Part shown: one piece after another, positions 1 through 8,671 of the stretch | Numbering within the stretch: the first letter of the stretch is position 1 | Layout of the letters: each line of letters opens with the position of its first letter | From: Longispora fulva | GTDB taxonomy: Bacteria > Actinomycetota > Actinomycetes > Mycobacteriales > Micromonosporaceae | Direction of reading: 5' to 3' | Length of the DNA stretch: 64,000 bases | NCBI RefSeq assembly: GCF_015751905.1 | Contig: NZ_JADOUF010000001.1 | Coordinates: 7,130,001-7,194,000, forward strand | The notes under the pieces: generated by a model | The model's input: the letters and a program-made list of their open reading frames with translations, nothing else | The model's database searches: none | What the model was told of the DNA's origin: nothing | Translations under genes and position numbers: made by a program

Positions 1-317
1 CCCGCGACCGCGACCTTGCCGACCTGTGGGCCGAGATCCGCGACGCAAACCTCCCCGTCGAGTTCCCCGCCAGCCACGGGCCGGTGTACATCTTCCGGGA
101 GTTCGCCGTCCACCCCGACCACCAGAAGCGCGGCTACGGCAAACAGATCCACGACGAACTCCTCCGCACCCGCCCCGAGGCCGCCGCGAACCTCTTGGTC
201 CGCCCAGACAACCCCGCACGCGCCGCCTACACCCGCTGGGGCTGGCTCCAGTTCGGCACCAAGCAGCCGTTCTCCGACTCTCCCGTCATGGACAACATGG
301 TCAAGCCCCTGCCGTAG
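1..317 (+). CDS. GNAT N-acetyltransferase, 5'-truncated by window edge
   Basis: This is the C-terminal part of a GCN5-related acetyltransferase, open from base 3 to the stop at 315-317. The visible end contains the acetyl-CoA binding motif A pattern: FAVHPDHQKRGYGKQIHDEL (R-G-Y-G-K in place of Q/RxxGxG/A). It continues into NPARAAYTRWGWLQFG, the usual motif B with an aromatic residue near the end. Family members transfer acetyl from acetyl-CoA to an amine; the substrate cannot be told from the fragment. The start lies left of the window. Confidence 0.75.
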   Translation, partial: RDRDLADLWAEIRDANLPVEFPASHGPVYIFREFAVHPDHQKRGYGKQIHDELLRTRPEAAANLLVRPDNPARAAYTRWGWLQFGTKQPFSDSPVMDNMVKPLP

Positions 318-336
318 ATCCAGATAGGCTCGGCCC

Positions 337-1056
337 GTGCTGATTGACTCCCTGGACGTCGACCAAGGCAAAGTCGACCTGGACCGGTGGCCGTATACCG
401 TGCCGGCGGTCCGCCAGCTCACGGAGGAGGGGCTGGAGTTCCGCCGGCCGATCACCGTGCTGGTAGGTGCGAACGGGTCGGGGAAGTCGACGGTGTTGGA
501 GGCCATCGCCGAGCGGTATGGCCTGGACGCCTCCGGCGGGCACGGTGGCCGGGCGCGGGCGAACGTGTGGGGTAAGAGCCTGCTCGGGGACGCGATGCGC
601 CTGTACCGGACCCGGGAGGGCAAGGGGTTCCGCGGGGCGGGGGCGAAGGGGTTCTTCCTGCGGGCCGAGACCGCGCACGAGGTGTTGGCGTGGGCGACGG
701 GTCGGGAGATCCCCGGCTACGGGGACAGCCCGTCGTGGGAGGTCAGCCATGGCGAGTCCTACCTACAGGCCATCACTGGCCGTTTCTCGGGAGCGGGCTT
801 GTACCTGCTCGATGAGGCGGAGGGCCCGCTGAGTTTCGAGGCGACGTTGCAGTTGCTGTTCCGGCTGGTGGATCTGGCCGCTGAGGGCGCGCAGGTGATC
901 TATTCGACGCACTCGCCGCTGGTCGCGGCGCTGCCCGGCGCGCAGGTTCTGGAACTCGGCGCGCACGGGATCCGCGATGCGGCGTGGGAGGACCTGGAGA
1001 TGGTCGGCCTGTGGAGGCGGTTCCTGGCCGCGCCGGGCCGGTTCTTCACCGAGTAG
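337..1056 (+). CDS. Small ABC-like AAA family ATPase
   Basis: A 239-residue soluble ATPase with Walker A GANGSGKST (about residues 44-52), an ABC-type signature SHGES (about 138-142), Walker B LYLLDEAE (about 153-160) and an H-loop STHSP (about 187-191). This is the whole core of an SMC/ABC-like predicted ATPase of the COG3910 type, without a membrane domain or a partner. The start is GTG, 19 bases after the acetyltransferase stop, with no clear ribosome site. The 3' end overlaps the convergent kinase-like gene by 11 bases. Cellular role unknown; stand-alone ATPases of this kind are frequent on mobile elements. Confidence 0.75.
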   Translation: MLIDSLDVDQGKVDLDRWPYTVPAVRQLTEEGLEFRRPITVLVGANGSGKSTVLEAIAERYGLDASGGHGGRARANVWGKSLLGDAMRLYRTREGKGFRGAGAKGFFLRAETAHEVLAWATGREIPGYGDSPSWEVSHGESYLQAITGRFSGAGLYLLDEAEGPLSFEATLQLLFRLVDLAAEGAQVIYSTHSPLVAALPGAQVLELGAHGIRDAAWEDLEMVGLWRRFLAAPGRFFTE

Positions 1057-1900
1057 CCAGCCGGCCCGCGACCGTGCTGGCGTGTGCGCGGAGGGCCGGT
1101 TCCAGGTCTGCGTGGTCGCCGTGTTCGATGTGCGATAGCAGCCGGGCGGCTACGAGGAGTTGGGCGACGTCGCCGGTGGGGGTGTCGAGCAGGTCGGCGA
1201 GTTCGAGGTGGACGCGGCCGGCGGTGTCGGGGAGCAGCAGGCTCGTGCACAGCAGGGTGGCCGCGTCGTAGCCGGCGGGTGCGGTGCCGAGGTTGTCCCA
1301 GTCCAGGATCTCCAGCCGGGGGCCGGTGAGGTTGCCCCAGTGCAGGTCACCGTGAGCGGTGGCCCAGTCCAGTTCGCCAGGGTCGACGTCGACGGCGAAG
1401 TACTCGCGCAGGATCGGGCCGATCTCGTCGGGGTGTTGGCGCTGCCGGCGGGTCGGGTATGCCGCGATCGTGTCGAGCGCGGCGCGCAGGTCACCCCACC
1501 AGGCCGCCCCGGTGCGCGCGGGCGCCTCGTGCAGCACCATGTCCGTGGACAGCGCCGGGCCGGTGGCGAGGTCCATCAGATCGGCGCGCAGGCCGATGTC
1601 GGGGTGGTCCGGGTCGGCCCAGGTGTGCCAGGCGTGTACGTGTGGTTTCGGGACGCCGATCTCGTCGGCGAGCTGGTCGCCGTCCCAGGTGTCGGCCACG
1701 CCCCAGCCGGGCAGGTCGTAGCGGAGCTTGAGCCAGCGTCCCGCGCCCTCGGGAGTGAGGGCGCGGGAGCCGATCGCGTGCAGGTGAGCGCCGAACGCCG
1801 GATCCCCGGCCAACTGGACGCCGAGAGCGTCAGCGGCCGATCGCAGGCGCTGGCGGAGCCATTCCCGCTGGTCAGCATCCGGATCCGGTTCGGCGGTCAC
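1046..1900 (-). CDS. Aminoglycoside phosphotransferase (APH)-fold protein
   Basis: A 284-residue protein with the APH/choline-kinase catalytic loop HGDLHWGN (about residues 184-191) and a metal-binding segment LEILDWDNLG about 8 residues later, the equivalent of DFG. Both Brenner-loop aspartates are present, so it should be active. The N-terminal glycine-rich loop is poorly conserved, as usual in this superfamily. Streptomyces genomes have many such proteins and most do not confer drug resistance, so the substrate is open: aminoglycoside, another small molecule or a nucleoside. It converges on the ATPase gene. Confidence 0.7.
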   Translation of the reverse strand: MTAEPDPDADQREWLRQRLRSAADALGVQLAGDPAFGAHLHAIGSRALTPEGAGRWLKLRYDLPGWGVADTWDGDQLADEIGVPKPHVHAWHTWADPDHPDIGLRADLMDLATGPALSTDMVLHEAPARTGAAWWGDLRAALDTIAAYPTRRQRQHPDEIGPILREYFAVDVDPGELDWATAHGDLHWGNLTGPRLEILDWDNLGTAPAGYDAATLLCTSLLLPDTAGRVHLELADLLDTPTGDVAQLLVAARLLSHIEHGDHADLEPALRAHASTVAGRLATR

Positions 1901-1922
1901 CTGGCCACGCTACCCTTCCGGG

Positions 1923-2945
1923 CTAGTTCTTCTTGGTTTTGGGGTTACAGGTGGCCGTCGGGTTGCACTGCTTCGGTGCGCAGTCCGACCGCGGCGAGCA
2001 CGGCGTACCAGGGCCCCGGTAGTTGGGCGGACAGAAGTTGCTGGCGGGGGCGCACTGCTTGGCCGGGTTGCAGCCGGTCATGGGCTGGCACCTCGGGCCG
2101 CACCCGATCGGGTTGCAGTTCGGCCCGCACGTGGGGTTGCAGCCCGTGATCTCCGGTCGGGTGGAGAACGCGGCGTCGAGGTAGGCCCGCCGTTCCGCGA
2201 GTCCTCCGGCGAGGATCGTGCCGAGGTCGTCGGTCAGCACGTTGCCGGCGGGCAGCCAGCGGGAGAACACGCACGGGAACACCGAGCCGTCGGGCAGGAC
2301 CGCGCCGACTCCGGCGGTGCACTGCCCGCACAGCTGGTCGGGCGAGGCTCCCTCGGTGCGGATGCCGCGTCCAACCTGGCGGAGCTGGTCAACGCCGATG
2401 CGGCCTTCCGGCACGCCGAGCCCGGTCAGGTCGTCCACGGCCTGCCGCCAGCGCTGTTCGTCGTCCAGGTCGATCACCCCGACCCGCAAGTTGATGCCCT
2501 CGGTGACGGCGCGGGCGATGTTGTCGCGGGTCCGGCGGTGGCTGCCCCGCCGGTGGGTGATCGCGTCGTGCTGGCCCGGGTCGTCGGAGTAGTAGGAACA
2601 GGCCAGGCTCACCCCGTCGCGGGCGAACAGGTCCCACAACTCCGGGCGGATGATCAGCAGGTTGCTGAACACCTCCACCTCCAAGCCGACGTCGAGGGCG
2701 TGGGCCAGGAGCGTGGGCATGGACGGGTGCAGCGTCGGTTCGCCGCCGATGAGCTGGATCATGCGCACGCCGAGGCCGGCGGCCTGGTCGATCACCCGCA
2801 GCCAGTCCGGTTCGGCCATCATGCCGTGGGTGCCGTTCGGGCCGGAGTCTGCGTAGCAGTGCCCGCAGGTCTCTTGGCACTTGCCGGTGATCTCCAGCCA
2901 CAGGAATTGCAGATCGGTCCGGCTCGCGCCGGTGAAGTCGTTCAC
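1923..2945 (-). CDS. Radical SAM protein with a Cys-x-Pro repeat tail
   Basis: A 340-residue protein starting at GTG 2945, chosen because AAGGAGG lies 7 bases upstream. The radical SAM cluster motif CQETCGHCY (CxxxCxxC) is at about residues 21-29, followed by the SAM-binding GGEP. A second cysteine group (CGQC ... PDGSVFPC, about 215-235) resembles a SPASM/twitch auxiliary-cluster region. The last about 72 residues (1,926-2,141) hold 12 cysteines, every one in a C-x-P triplet (CNP, CGP, CQP, CAP, CSP, CPP). The family does radical chemistry, often on peptides. No separate precursor gene is evident beside it, so the tail may be a substrate, a metal-binding arm or a cluster scaffold. It is divergent from the TPR regulator. 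Confidence 0.75.
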   Translation of the reverse strand: MNDFTGASRTDLQFLWLEITGKCQETCGHCYADSGPNGTHGMMAEPDWLRVIDQAAGLGVRMIQLIGGEPTLHPSMPTLLAHALDVGLEVEVFSNLLIIRPELWDLFARDGVSLACSYYSDDPGQHDAITHRRGSHRRTRDNIARAVTEGINLRVGVIDLDDEQRWRQAVDDLTGLGVPEGRIGVDQLRQVGRGIRTEGASPDQLCGQCTAGVGAVLPDGSVFPCVFSRWLPAGNVLTDDLGTILAGGLAERRAYLDAAFSTRPEITGCNPTCGPNCNPIGCGPRCQPMTGCNPAKQCAPASNFCPPNYRGPGTPCSPRSDCAPKQCNPTATCNPKTKKN

Positions 2946-3061
2946 GATGCCTCCTTGTTCAAGAGCACGTCGGGACGCTCTCCCTCCACCCTGGACCGCA
3001 TCGACGCAGGCCACTACGGTGGGTGTGCGCGTGATTGTCCGGATGAAACGCGGGGGCGGGA

Positions 3062-4627
3062 ATGGCAAAACACGGAGAAAACACGGATTCTCAAGCCCCC
3101 GCTGGACTGAAGACGGAGTTGCAGCGCCTGCGCAAGGCCGGCGCGTCCGATCTCGCGGTCCGGCCCGCCCGGTACCCGTTGCTTGTCGCCGCGCTGGCTC
3201 GCCGCGCCGGCCCGGCTCCGGCGGAGGCAACGGGCCGGTTCGGCTACTTCGCGTCCGCGTTCGCCGCCGTCGTGGCCGAGCTTCCTGAAACGCTCCGCGA
3301 ACCGGCGGCGGTGCTGTTCCACGCGGGCCGGGGCGGTGCGCTCCCGGTGCTCAACGACCGGCGCCGGGCCGCCGACCGTGCCTTCACCGGCAACGGGTAC
3401 TCCCGCAGCCCGGACACGATCCAGCGGTACCTGGAACACGACGCGCTCGACCCGCACCTGCTCACGATCCTGTCCGACTCCGGCACGGACGTCTCCGAGG
3501 TGCCGCCGGAGCCCGTCGACGCCGACGGCTGGACCGAGGACGACGGTTCCGGATCGCTCGCTGACGGGGTGCGGCACGCGGCGGCGACCTGGCGCGGGGA
3601 CCTCCTCGGGCACCGCCCGGCGTCGACCCTGACCGGGCCGCACGCGAGTGCACCGGTCTGGAACTGGGAGAACCCGCCCGATGATCTCGACGTGTCCAGC
3701 ATCGGCCAGCGCCCGGTGAACGCGGAAGACGTCGAACGCCTGGTCCGGGCACGCGGGCTGTACCAGGAGATGTACCGGCGGGTCGGGGGTGTGCCGACCC
3801 GGCCGCGGATCGTCGCGCTCCTCAACGCGCAGGTCGCCCCGCTACTCCGCAGCGCCTACGACGACCCGTTGGGACGCCGCTTGTTCCGTGCCGCCGCCGG
3901 CCTGGCCGCGTTCGCCGGAGTCTGCGCCTACGACGGCGACCTGCAACCGCTCGCGCAGCGGCACCTCCTCGCGGCGCTGCGCCTGGCGAAAGCGTCCGGC
4001 GACCGGGGGCTTGGCGGCTACGTGGTCGCGCTGCTCGCCAACCAGGCCCTGTACCTCGGAGACTGCCGGCTGGTGGTGCAGTACGCCAGCTCCGCGCTGC
4101 GGGCCGCCGGGTCCGGGCTCGCCCCGGCGATGATCACCGACCTGCACGCCCTCGCCGGCAAGGCGTACGCGCGGATGGGCGACGGCCGTCCAGCCCGTGA
4201 GCACCTGGCGCTGTCGGAGGCCGCCGCCAACCGGCTGGACTTCGCCACGGGGCCGGCGGAGTACAGCTACGTCGCCCCGGGCCTGGTGGCGACCCAGGCC
4301 GCCGAGGCACACCGCCGGCTCGGTGACCTGCGCACCGCCCAGGAGTACGCCGAGGAGTCCGTGCGCACCGCCCCGCTCACCCACCTGCGCGGACAGGTCC
4401 ACCGCCACGGCGGCTTGGCCTTGGTCCTCGCCGCCCGGGGCGAGGCCGAGCACGCCGCCCAGGTCGGCGGGCTCATGCTCGACCGGGCCGACGGCATGGA
4501 GTCCGGCAGGATCGCCGACCGCATCGCTACCGTCGCCACCGCGCTCCGCCGCTACCGGACCGAACCGGGCGTGGAAGACTTCCTCCAGCGGGCCCGCGGG
4601 TACACCAAGTCTGACCTGTGGGCATAG
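3062..4627 (+). CDS. TPR-repeat regulator-like protein
   Basis: A 521-residue soluble protein. The C-terminal half (about 230-510) is a run of helical repeats like the TPR sensor part of Streptomyces XRE/TPR regulators: LxxAAxLAxFAGxxAYD, then ALRLAKASGDR and repeats ending near RYRTEPGVEDFL. The N-terminal half has no HTH that I can recognise, so it may act through protein binding rather than DNA. It is divergent from the radical SAM gene and 15 bases ahead of the NUDIX gene, so likely co-transcribed with the latter. Regulator/NUDIX pairs beside radical SAM genes are common in actinomycetes; the signal is unknown. Confidence 0.6.
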   Translation: MAKHGENTDSQAPAGLKTELQRLRKAGASDLAVRPARYPLLVAALARRAGPAPAEATGRFGYFASAFAAVVAELPETLREPAAVLFHAGRGGALPVLNDRRRAADRAFTGNGYSRSPDTIQRYLEHDALDPHLLTILSDSGTDVSEVPPEPVDADGWTEDDGSGSLADGVRHAAATWRGDLLGHRPASTLTGPHASAPVWNWENPPDDLDVSSIGQRPVNAEDVERLVRARGLYQEMYRRVGGVPTRPRIVALLNAQVAPLLRSAYDDPLGRRLFRAAAGLAAFAGVCAYDGDLQPLAQRHLLAALRLAKASGDRGLGGYVVALLANQALYLGDCRLVVQYASSALRAAGSGLAPAMITDLHALAGKAYARMGDGRPAREHLALSEAAANRLDFATGPAEYSYVAPGLVATQAAEAHRRLGDLRTAQEYAEESVRTAPLTHLRGQVHRHGGLALVLAARGEAEHAAQVGGLMLDRADGMESGRIADRIATVATALRRYRTEPGVEDFLQRARGYTKSDLWA

Positions 4628-4642
4628 CGGAAGGCGGAGCCG

Positions 4643-5188
4643 ATGAAGTGGATCAACCACGGCGAGCGGGACCTGTTAAACGACCGGTGGGTTCACGTCA
4701 CCTCCGCTGACGTCGAACTCCCCGACGGCCGCCACCTCGATCACCGGATCATCCGCACCTCAGGGCCCGGCGCCTGCGCTGTCGTCGTCCAGAACCAACA
4801 CGTCCTGTTGATCTGGCGGCACAGGTTCATCACCGACGCCTACGGCTGGGAACTCCCGCACGGCAGCATCCGGGCCGGAGAGGACCCGGCCCACGCAGCC
4901 GCCCGCGAGGCCGAGGAGGAAACCGGCTGGCGGCCAGGGCCGATGCGACACCTGCTGACCGTGCACCCCTCGCCCGGGATCATGACCTCTCAACACCTGG
5001 TGTTCCGCGCCGACAGCGCCGAACACATCGGTCCACCTCGCGACGGCTTCGAGTCCGACCGGGTTGAATGGGTGCTGGTGTCGGAGTTGCAAGGGCTGGT
5101 GGAGAAGGGCCACATCGTGGCCGGCACGAGCCTGGCGGCGCTGATGTACCTGGTTGTGACCGATGCGGCTCGACCCACGAGCCAGTAG
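4643..5188 (+). CDS. NUDIX hydrolase
   Basis: A 181-residue protein with a complete Nudix box at about residues 74-96: G-x5-E-x7-RE-A-x-EE-x-GW (begins GSIRAGE and ends REAEEETGW). Family members hydrolyse nucleoside diphosphates linked to another moiety using the box glutamates and Mg2+. The layout (an N-terminal strand domain, then the box about 75 residues in) fits the ADP-ribose pyrophosphatase type, but the substrate is not certain. GGAAGGCGGAG precedes the ATG. It lies directly behind the TPR gene. Confidence 0.85.
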   Translation: MKWINHGERDLLNDRWVHVTSADVELPDGRHLDHRIIRTSGPGACAVVVQNQHVLLIWRHRFITDAYGWELPHGSIRAGEDPAHAAAREAEEETGWRPGPMRHLLTVHPSPGIMTSQHLVFRADSAEHIGPPRDGFESDRVEWVLVSELQGLVEKGHIVAGTSLAALMYLVVTDAARPTSQ

Positions 5189-5292
5189 AGCACCGTCGCC
5201 TCCAAACCTGCCCTTCTCAATCTTCTGTGTGATGCCACCAGCACCAACGAGTACGCCCAGCCGCTCCAGGCGAGCGGCTTACTCTGTTGTCC

Positions 5293-5652
5293 ATGAAGCC
5301 CGAACCTGGCGACCTCACGCTGGCAGTAGCCCGCCGGCTCGAACTCGACTGGCAATACGTCGAGCACATCGACCCCAGCGACCAGCTCAGGATCGTTGCG
5401 GTCCGTGAAGCAGGCCGTGCCGCCGGGCGCCTACTCGGCGTGCAGGTCGTGACAGGTGAGACCGACCCTGCCGCCCGTGAGGACGAAAAGGTGGTCGTGT
5501 ACGTCGCGGTCACCTCAACCTCAGATCCTCAGGACCAGGAACGGCTGGACCAGCGGATACGTCTCTTCGCCGACACGGTTGCCGAGCTACCCGCACACCG
5601 AGGATGGCCGGGCGAGGGCCTGTCCGTACCCGACGGTCCAGCCCAAACCTAG
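5293..5652 (+). CDS. Hypothetical protein, 119 residues
   Basis: Not recognised. A small, acidic, soluble protein with no membrane segment or cysteine motif. ATG 5293 is preferred to an in-frame TTG two codons earlier; no good ribosome site is seen for either. Codon usage (high third-position GC) supports coding. It follows the NUDIX gene after a 104-base gap that contains a short inverted repeat around AGCCGCT/GAGCGGCT. Confidence 0.5.
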   Translation: MKPEPGDLTLAVARRLELDWQYVEHIDPSDQLRIVAVREAGRAAGRLLGVQVVTGETDPAAREDEKVVVYVAVTSTSDPQDQERLDQRIRLFADTVAELPAHRGWPGEGLSVPDGPAQT

Positions 5653-5859
5653 GCAGCTCGCCGCTGGGGTGACGACCGTCCGGCGGGCGTGGTTCCCCGA
5701 CGTCCCCGGCGGGGCTTCTGCACCCGGAAGCACAAAATCAGGATCGGTGGGACCAGCAGGCAGTCCTGCTCGCCGAGACTCTGAACGACCTGCCCGCACG
5801 CCAGCGCTGACCGGCAACGGGCCGGCGTGACGCCGCGTACCGCGAGCAGGTCGTTGTGA

Positions 5860-6246
5860 TCACTGGCTCTGCAGGGTGATGCCCTGGTCTGCCGCGGCGA
5901 GGAGCAGATCGCGCAGTTCCTGGCCGGTGTCGAGGTTCAGGCGCAGGAAGACCCGGTCGCGGTCGTCGATGCCGGATGTCACCTGCAGACCGGCGGCGGT
6001 CAGCTCCGCGACGAGCTGATCGGCTCGATCGCTCGCCAGCTTGAAAGCCGCCCGCGCATGCTGGCGTGCCGCGTTCTTCGCCAGCCGGCTCCGGTGTGCA
6101 TTGAGGTGCAGGCCGCACATCTGCGCGTCGCGCTGTTCATCCGTCGTCAGTCGCGTTCCGCAGACCCGAGTCGAGCCGACCCCTGCCTTCCCCGGTGGCG
6201 TGACCAGGACCGGGCAGGCTGGTGTGCTCGTCAAATCGTCAGCCAT
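5860..6246 (-). CDS. Hypothetical protein, 128 residues
   Basis: Not recognised. ATG 6246 follows a GAAGGAAGG stretch; the longer open frame upstream has poor codon bias and is unlikely to be translated. The N-terminal part has three cysteines (at PAC, RVCG and MCGLH) that could bind metal. It is followed by a basic helix (NAHRSRLAKNAARQHARAAF) and an alpha/beta C-terminus. A small nucleic-acid-binding role is possible but not shown. Confidence 0.5.
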   Translation of the reverse strand: MADDLTSTPACPVLVTPPGKAGVGSTRVCGTRLTTDEQRDAQMCGLHLNAHRSRLAKNAARQHARAAFKLASDRADQLVAELTAAGLQVTSGIDDRDRVFLRLNLDTGQELRDLLLAAADQGITLQSQ

Positions 6247-6569
6247 CTCTGCGCGCCTTCCTTCGTTCGATCGTGCCATCGTGTCAGGGTCGGCGAGTGG
6301 ACACATGTCCACCGTAGGTGAGCGCCGACAAGCACCTTGGCTTCCGCCGTCTCTAGACGTCGGCCGCACCGTGACCGGCACTGCCCCCGGACACCGTGCT
6401 CCCGCGGATCGAGTGTGCGGTGTCCGGGGTGGCGCCGGGGGCGGCTACACGGTGTTGATGTTCATCGGGCGGGTAGGCGGTGCGGTGGTGGCGGTCGGGG
6501 CGGCCATGGCCTCGGTCAGGCTATGGCCCTCCAGCGGTGCGGCGTCCGGCGTCGCGGCGGCGGTTCGGG
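6247..6569. other. Gap without a convincing gene
   Basis: This 323-base stretch lies between two leftward genes. A leftward open frame (6,445-6,657) overlaps the end of the next gene and shows good codon bias only in its last third, so it may be a frameshifted continuation of that gene. I see no RNA gene or clear terminator. Confidence 0.3.
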
Positions 6570-7397
6570 CTATGCCGGCTGTGGCTGCCTGGCCGGGCGC
6601 GTCCGGTGGGCACGGTTGCCCCGGTGCCCCCAGGTCACCTTCTCCGTCCGCAGGCAATCCCGCAGGTGCCGGTCGGAGCAGCCGATAGCCAGTGCGGCTT
6701 CCACCTGTGTCAGCGTTGGGCGGTCGGCGCGCAGCGCCAAGGCTCGCGCGACGATCTCCGGCGCGGACAACTCCGGCCGCACCGGATCCTCGACCGCGTC
6801 TTCATCTGCCGGATCGCCATCACCGGGTGTTCCGGCAGCCGACGCCGAAGCCGGGGCTTCCGGCAGCGGCGCAGTGGGCGGTTCGGGAGCTTCCGGCAGC
6901 ACAACTACCGCTGCCGGATCGACCTTCGGAGCCGAAACGGACGCTACCGGTGGTGCCGGAACGACAGGGCGCGTGGTCTGGCCTACCGGCACGCCGCCGG
7001 AGCTACCAGCGAGCGCTGCGGTGAGCATGGCGACCACAACGTCGTAAATGGTCTCCATCCGCCACAGGATCACTGAATACAGGCATGACACGACGACCAT
7101 GAGGACGATGCTGCGCTGGATCAGGCCGGATGCGAGCAGGTGGGCCAGGGACTGGGTCGCGGACATCAGCAGCAGCGCGAGCGTCACGTCCAGCTTGTTA
7201 CGGGACTTGAACGCCGCGCTGGTATAGATCAGCAGGAGCAGCGGCGCGAACCAGGCCAAAGGCGGGTAGGTGCCCACCTCGACCATCAGGTGCTGCTCGC
7301 CGGGGGCGGTCAGGGCGGTGGCCGCGACCAGCGCGACCCAGCGGCCGTAGACGATGATCGGGGGCACGGGCAGGGTGCTAGCGTCAGCGGTGCGCAA
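6570..7397 (-). CDS. Membrane protein with C-terminal HTH (DUF2637-like)
   Basis: About 275 residues from TTG 7397, chosen for AGGAG 6 bases upstream; the frame is open further but codon bias fails there. Four hydrophobic segments lie in the first about 120 residues: VALVAATALT, LAWFAPLLLLIYTSAAF, LDVTLALLLMSATQSL and IVLMVVVSCLYSVILW. A long Pro/Ala linker follows. The C-terminus holds a helix-turn-helix-like segment (LTQVEAALAIGCSDRHLRDCLR). This layout resembles DUF2637 'spread' proteins of Streptomyces plasmids, which are linked to intramycelial spreading. Family assignment is tentative. Confidence 0.5.
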   Translation of the reverse strand: MRTADASTLPVPPIIVYGRWVALVAATALTAPGEQHLMVEVGTYPPLAWFAPLLLLIYTSAAFKSRNKLDVTLALLLMSATQSLAHLLASGLIQRSIVLMVVVSCLYSVILWRMETIYDVVVAMLTAALAGSSGGVPVGQTTRPVVPAPPVASVSAPKVDPAAVVVLPEAPEPPTAPLPEAPASASAAGTPGDGDPADEDAVEDPVRPELSAPEIVARALALRADRPTLTQVEAALAIGCSDRHLRDCLRTEKVTWGHRGNRAHRTRPARQPQPA

Positions 7398-7697
7398 CGG
7401 AACTCCTGGGCTAAAGGAGAGTTCTGGGGCGTGGCCTCGGGGTGTTAGCGCACCCCGGGGCGCCCCATTGGGAAGTTCGGTCACTGTACCGCGCCGCATC
7501 CACCGTTCCGGCACACGTTTCCTGAGTGGAGCGTCACATGCCGGATCAACCGTCCGAAGCCGGAACGCCGACACCACAACGGCTCTGCCGGCACCTGCCG
7601 CCGCGGCGTTCCGGAACGCGAACAGCGCCAGCCCGAAACCGGAACACCTTCCGGAAGGGCGCCGCCCTCTCGGGCATCCGGAAGGGATGGGCTCGAC
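7398..7697. repeat. Non-coding region with repeated CCGGAAC sites
   Basis: CCGGAA(C/G) or its complement occurs at 7,505-7,511, 7,560-7,566, 7,608-7,617 (as GTTCCGGAAC, a palindrome), 7,639-7,645, 7,649-7,656 and 7,678-7,684. There is also a hairpin CTCGGGGTG/CACCCCG near 7,435-7,457. It could be a cluster of protein-binding sites upstream of the leftward membrane gene. Confidence 0.4.
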
Positions 7698-8264
7698 CTA
7701 CGCGCGTACCCGCACGAGGCCGTGCAAGCACAGCAGCCCGAACTCCAGGTGCGGGCCGAGCCAGGCCGTCTCGCTACCGCCGTCGTCGTTCGGCGGGGTC
7801 GCGGTCCAGTCCACCAGCGACGCCCACGCCCGCAGCACCGGGGCAACGTCCGGCCCCAGCCACCGGCCGCCCACTCTGCCTCGCGGCGCGTCGTGCCCCG
7901 CCGCGGCGAGCATCGAGATCAGCTCGCCCTCCAGTGCGGCCAGGGCGGCGCGCCGGGTCTCGTGGTCCCGGGAGGCCAGCGCCTCGGCGCGGTCTGCGAA
8001 CCAGCTGGAGATCCCCTCCGCAGTGACCGCACCTGGACCGCCCGGCTCGCCGGCGCCGAGAGCGTAGACCGCCACGGCCACCATTGCGGTCAGGATGTCC
8101 TGGCCCGGGTCGGTGCCGACGAGTTCCCGCCACCGGCCGCGCTCGGCGACCAGTTCGCCAGCCCGCGCGCACGCCACCTGCCACGGGCCGCGGTCGCCGG
8201 CCGCCAGCCTCGTCATCCGGTCGGCGAGCGTTGTCGGTGCGAGTACCGCCGGAGCGTTCGTCAT
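7698..8264 (-). CDS. Hypothetical protein, 188 residues
   Basis: Not recognised. A soluble, mostly alpha-helical protein by composition (many Ala, Leu, Glu), without cysteines in metal-binding spacing, signal peptide or membrane segment. ATG 8264 begins where third-position GC becomes strong. It stands alone between two non-coding regions and is divergent from the rightward leading block that begins at 8,672. Confidence 0.55.
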   Translation of the reverse strand: MTNAPAVLAPTTLADRMTRLAAGDRGPWQVACARAGELVAERGRWRELVGTDPGQDILTAMVAVAVYALGAGEPGGPGAVTAEGISSWFADRAEALASRDHETRRAALAALEGELISMLAAAGHDAPRGRVGGRWLGPDVAPVLRAWASLVDWTATPPNDDGGSETAWLGPHLEFGLLCLHGLVRVRA

Positions 8265-8511
8265 GCCGTGCAGGCTACCGGCCGAAGCCGGCCGCGGGAG
8301 AGCGTGACCATCAAGACCAGGCCGGCGTTGAGCCTCGGGGCGGTCGCGGCTCGTTGTCCGGTGAGCGGTTGCGCAGTCACCGCGACCGCCCGCCTCGCAC
8401 CCAGCCTGCCGTTAGGGCAAGCCGCGGAGTGCCCTGCAGCGGCGTCTCAGCGCGGACTGGATCTGTGGCTTCCTTCGTCCCCGGCAGGCCATTATGCGGC
8501 ACCCGGAGCCA

Positions 8512-8548
8512 CGCGCAACTCCCGGAAAGAACGCCCGGGAGTTGCGCG
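8512..8548. repeat. 14-bp perfect inverted repeat
   Basis: Arms CGCGCAACTCCCGG (8,512-8,525) and CCGGGAGTTGCGCG (8,535-8,548) with a 9-base spacer. It lies in a 407-base non-coding region between divergent genes, 124 bases before the first leading-block gene. There is no T-run, so an operator or cruciform is as likely as a terminator. Confidence 0.7.
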
Positions 8549-8671
8549 CGGCGCCACCGGGTACCGCCTAACGACCTTCTTGCCGGGGTCGGCGGAAGAA
8601 ACGGACGCGGCCAAGTGGCCCCTGTCTCGCACCGGCCCCGCGATCACACCAGCTCTGGGAGGAACCCCGCC

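Noticed and set aside
1738-1775. Hairpin CCCGCGCCCTC/GAGGGCGCGGG
   Set aside because: It lies inside the APH-fold coding sequence and is explained by codon bias.
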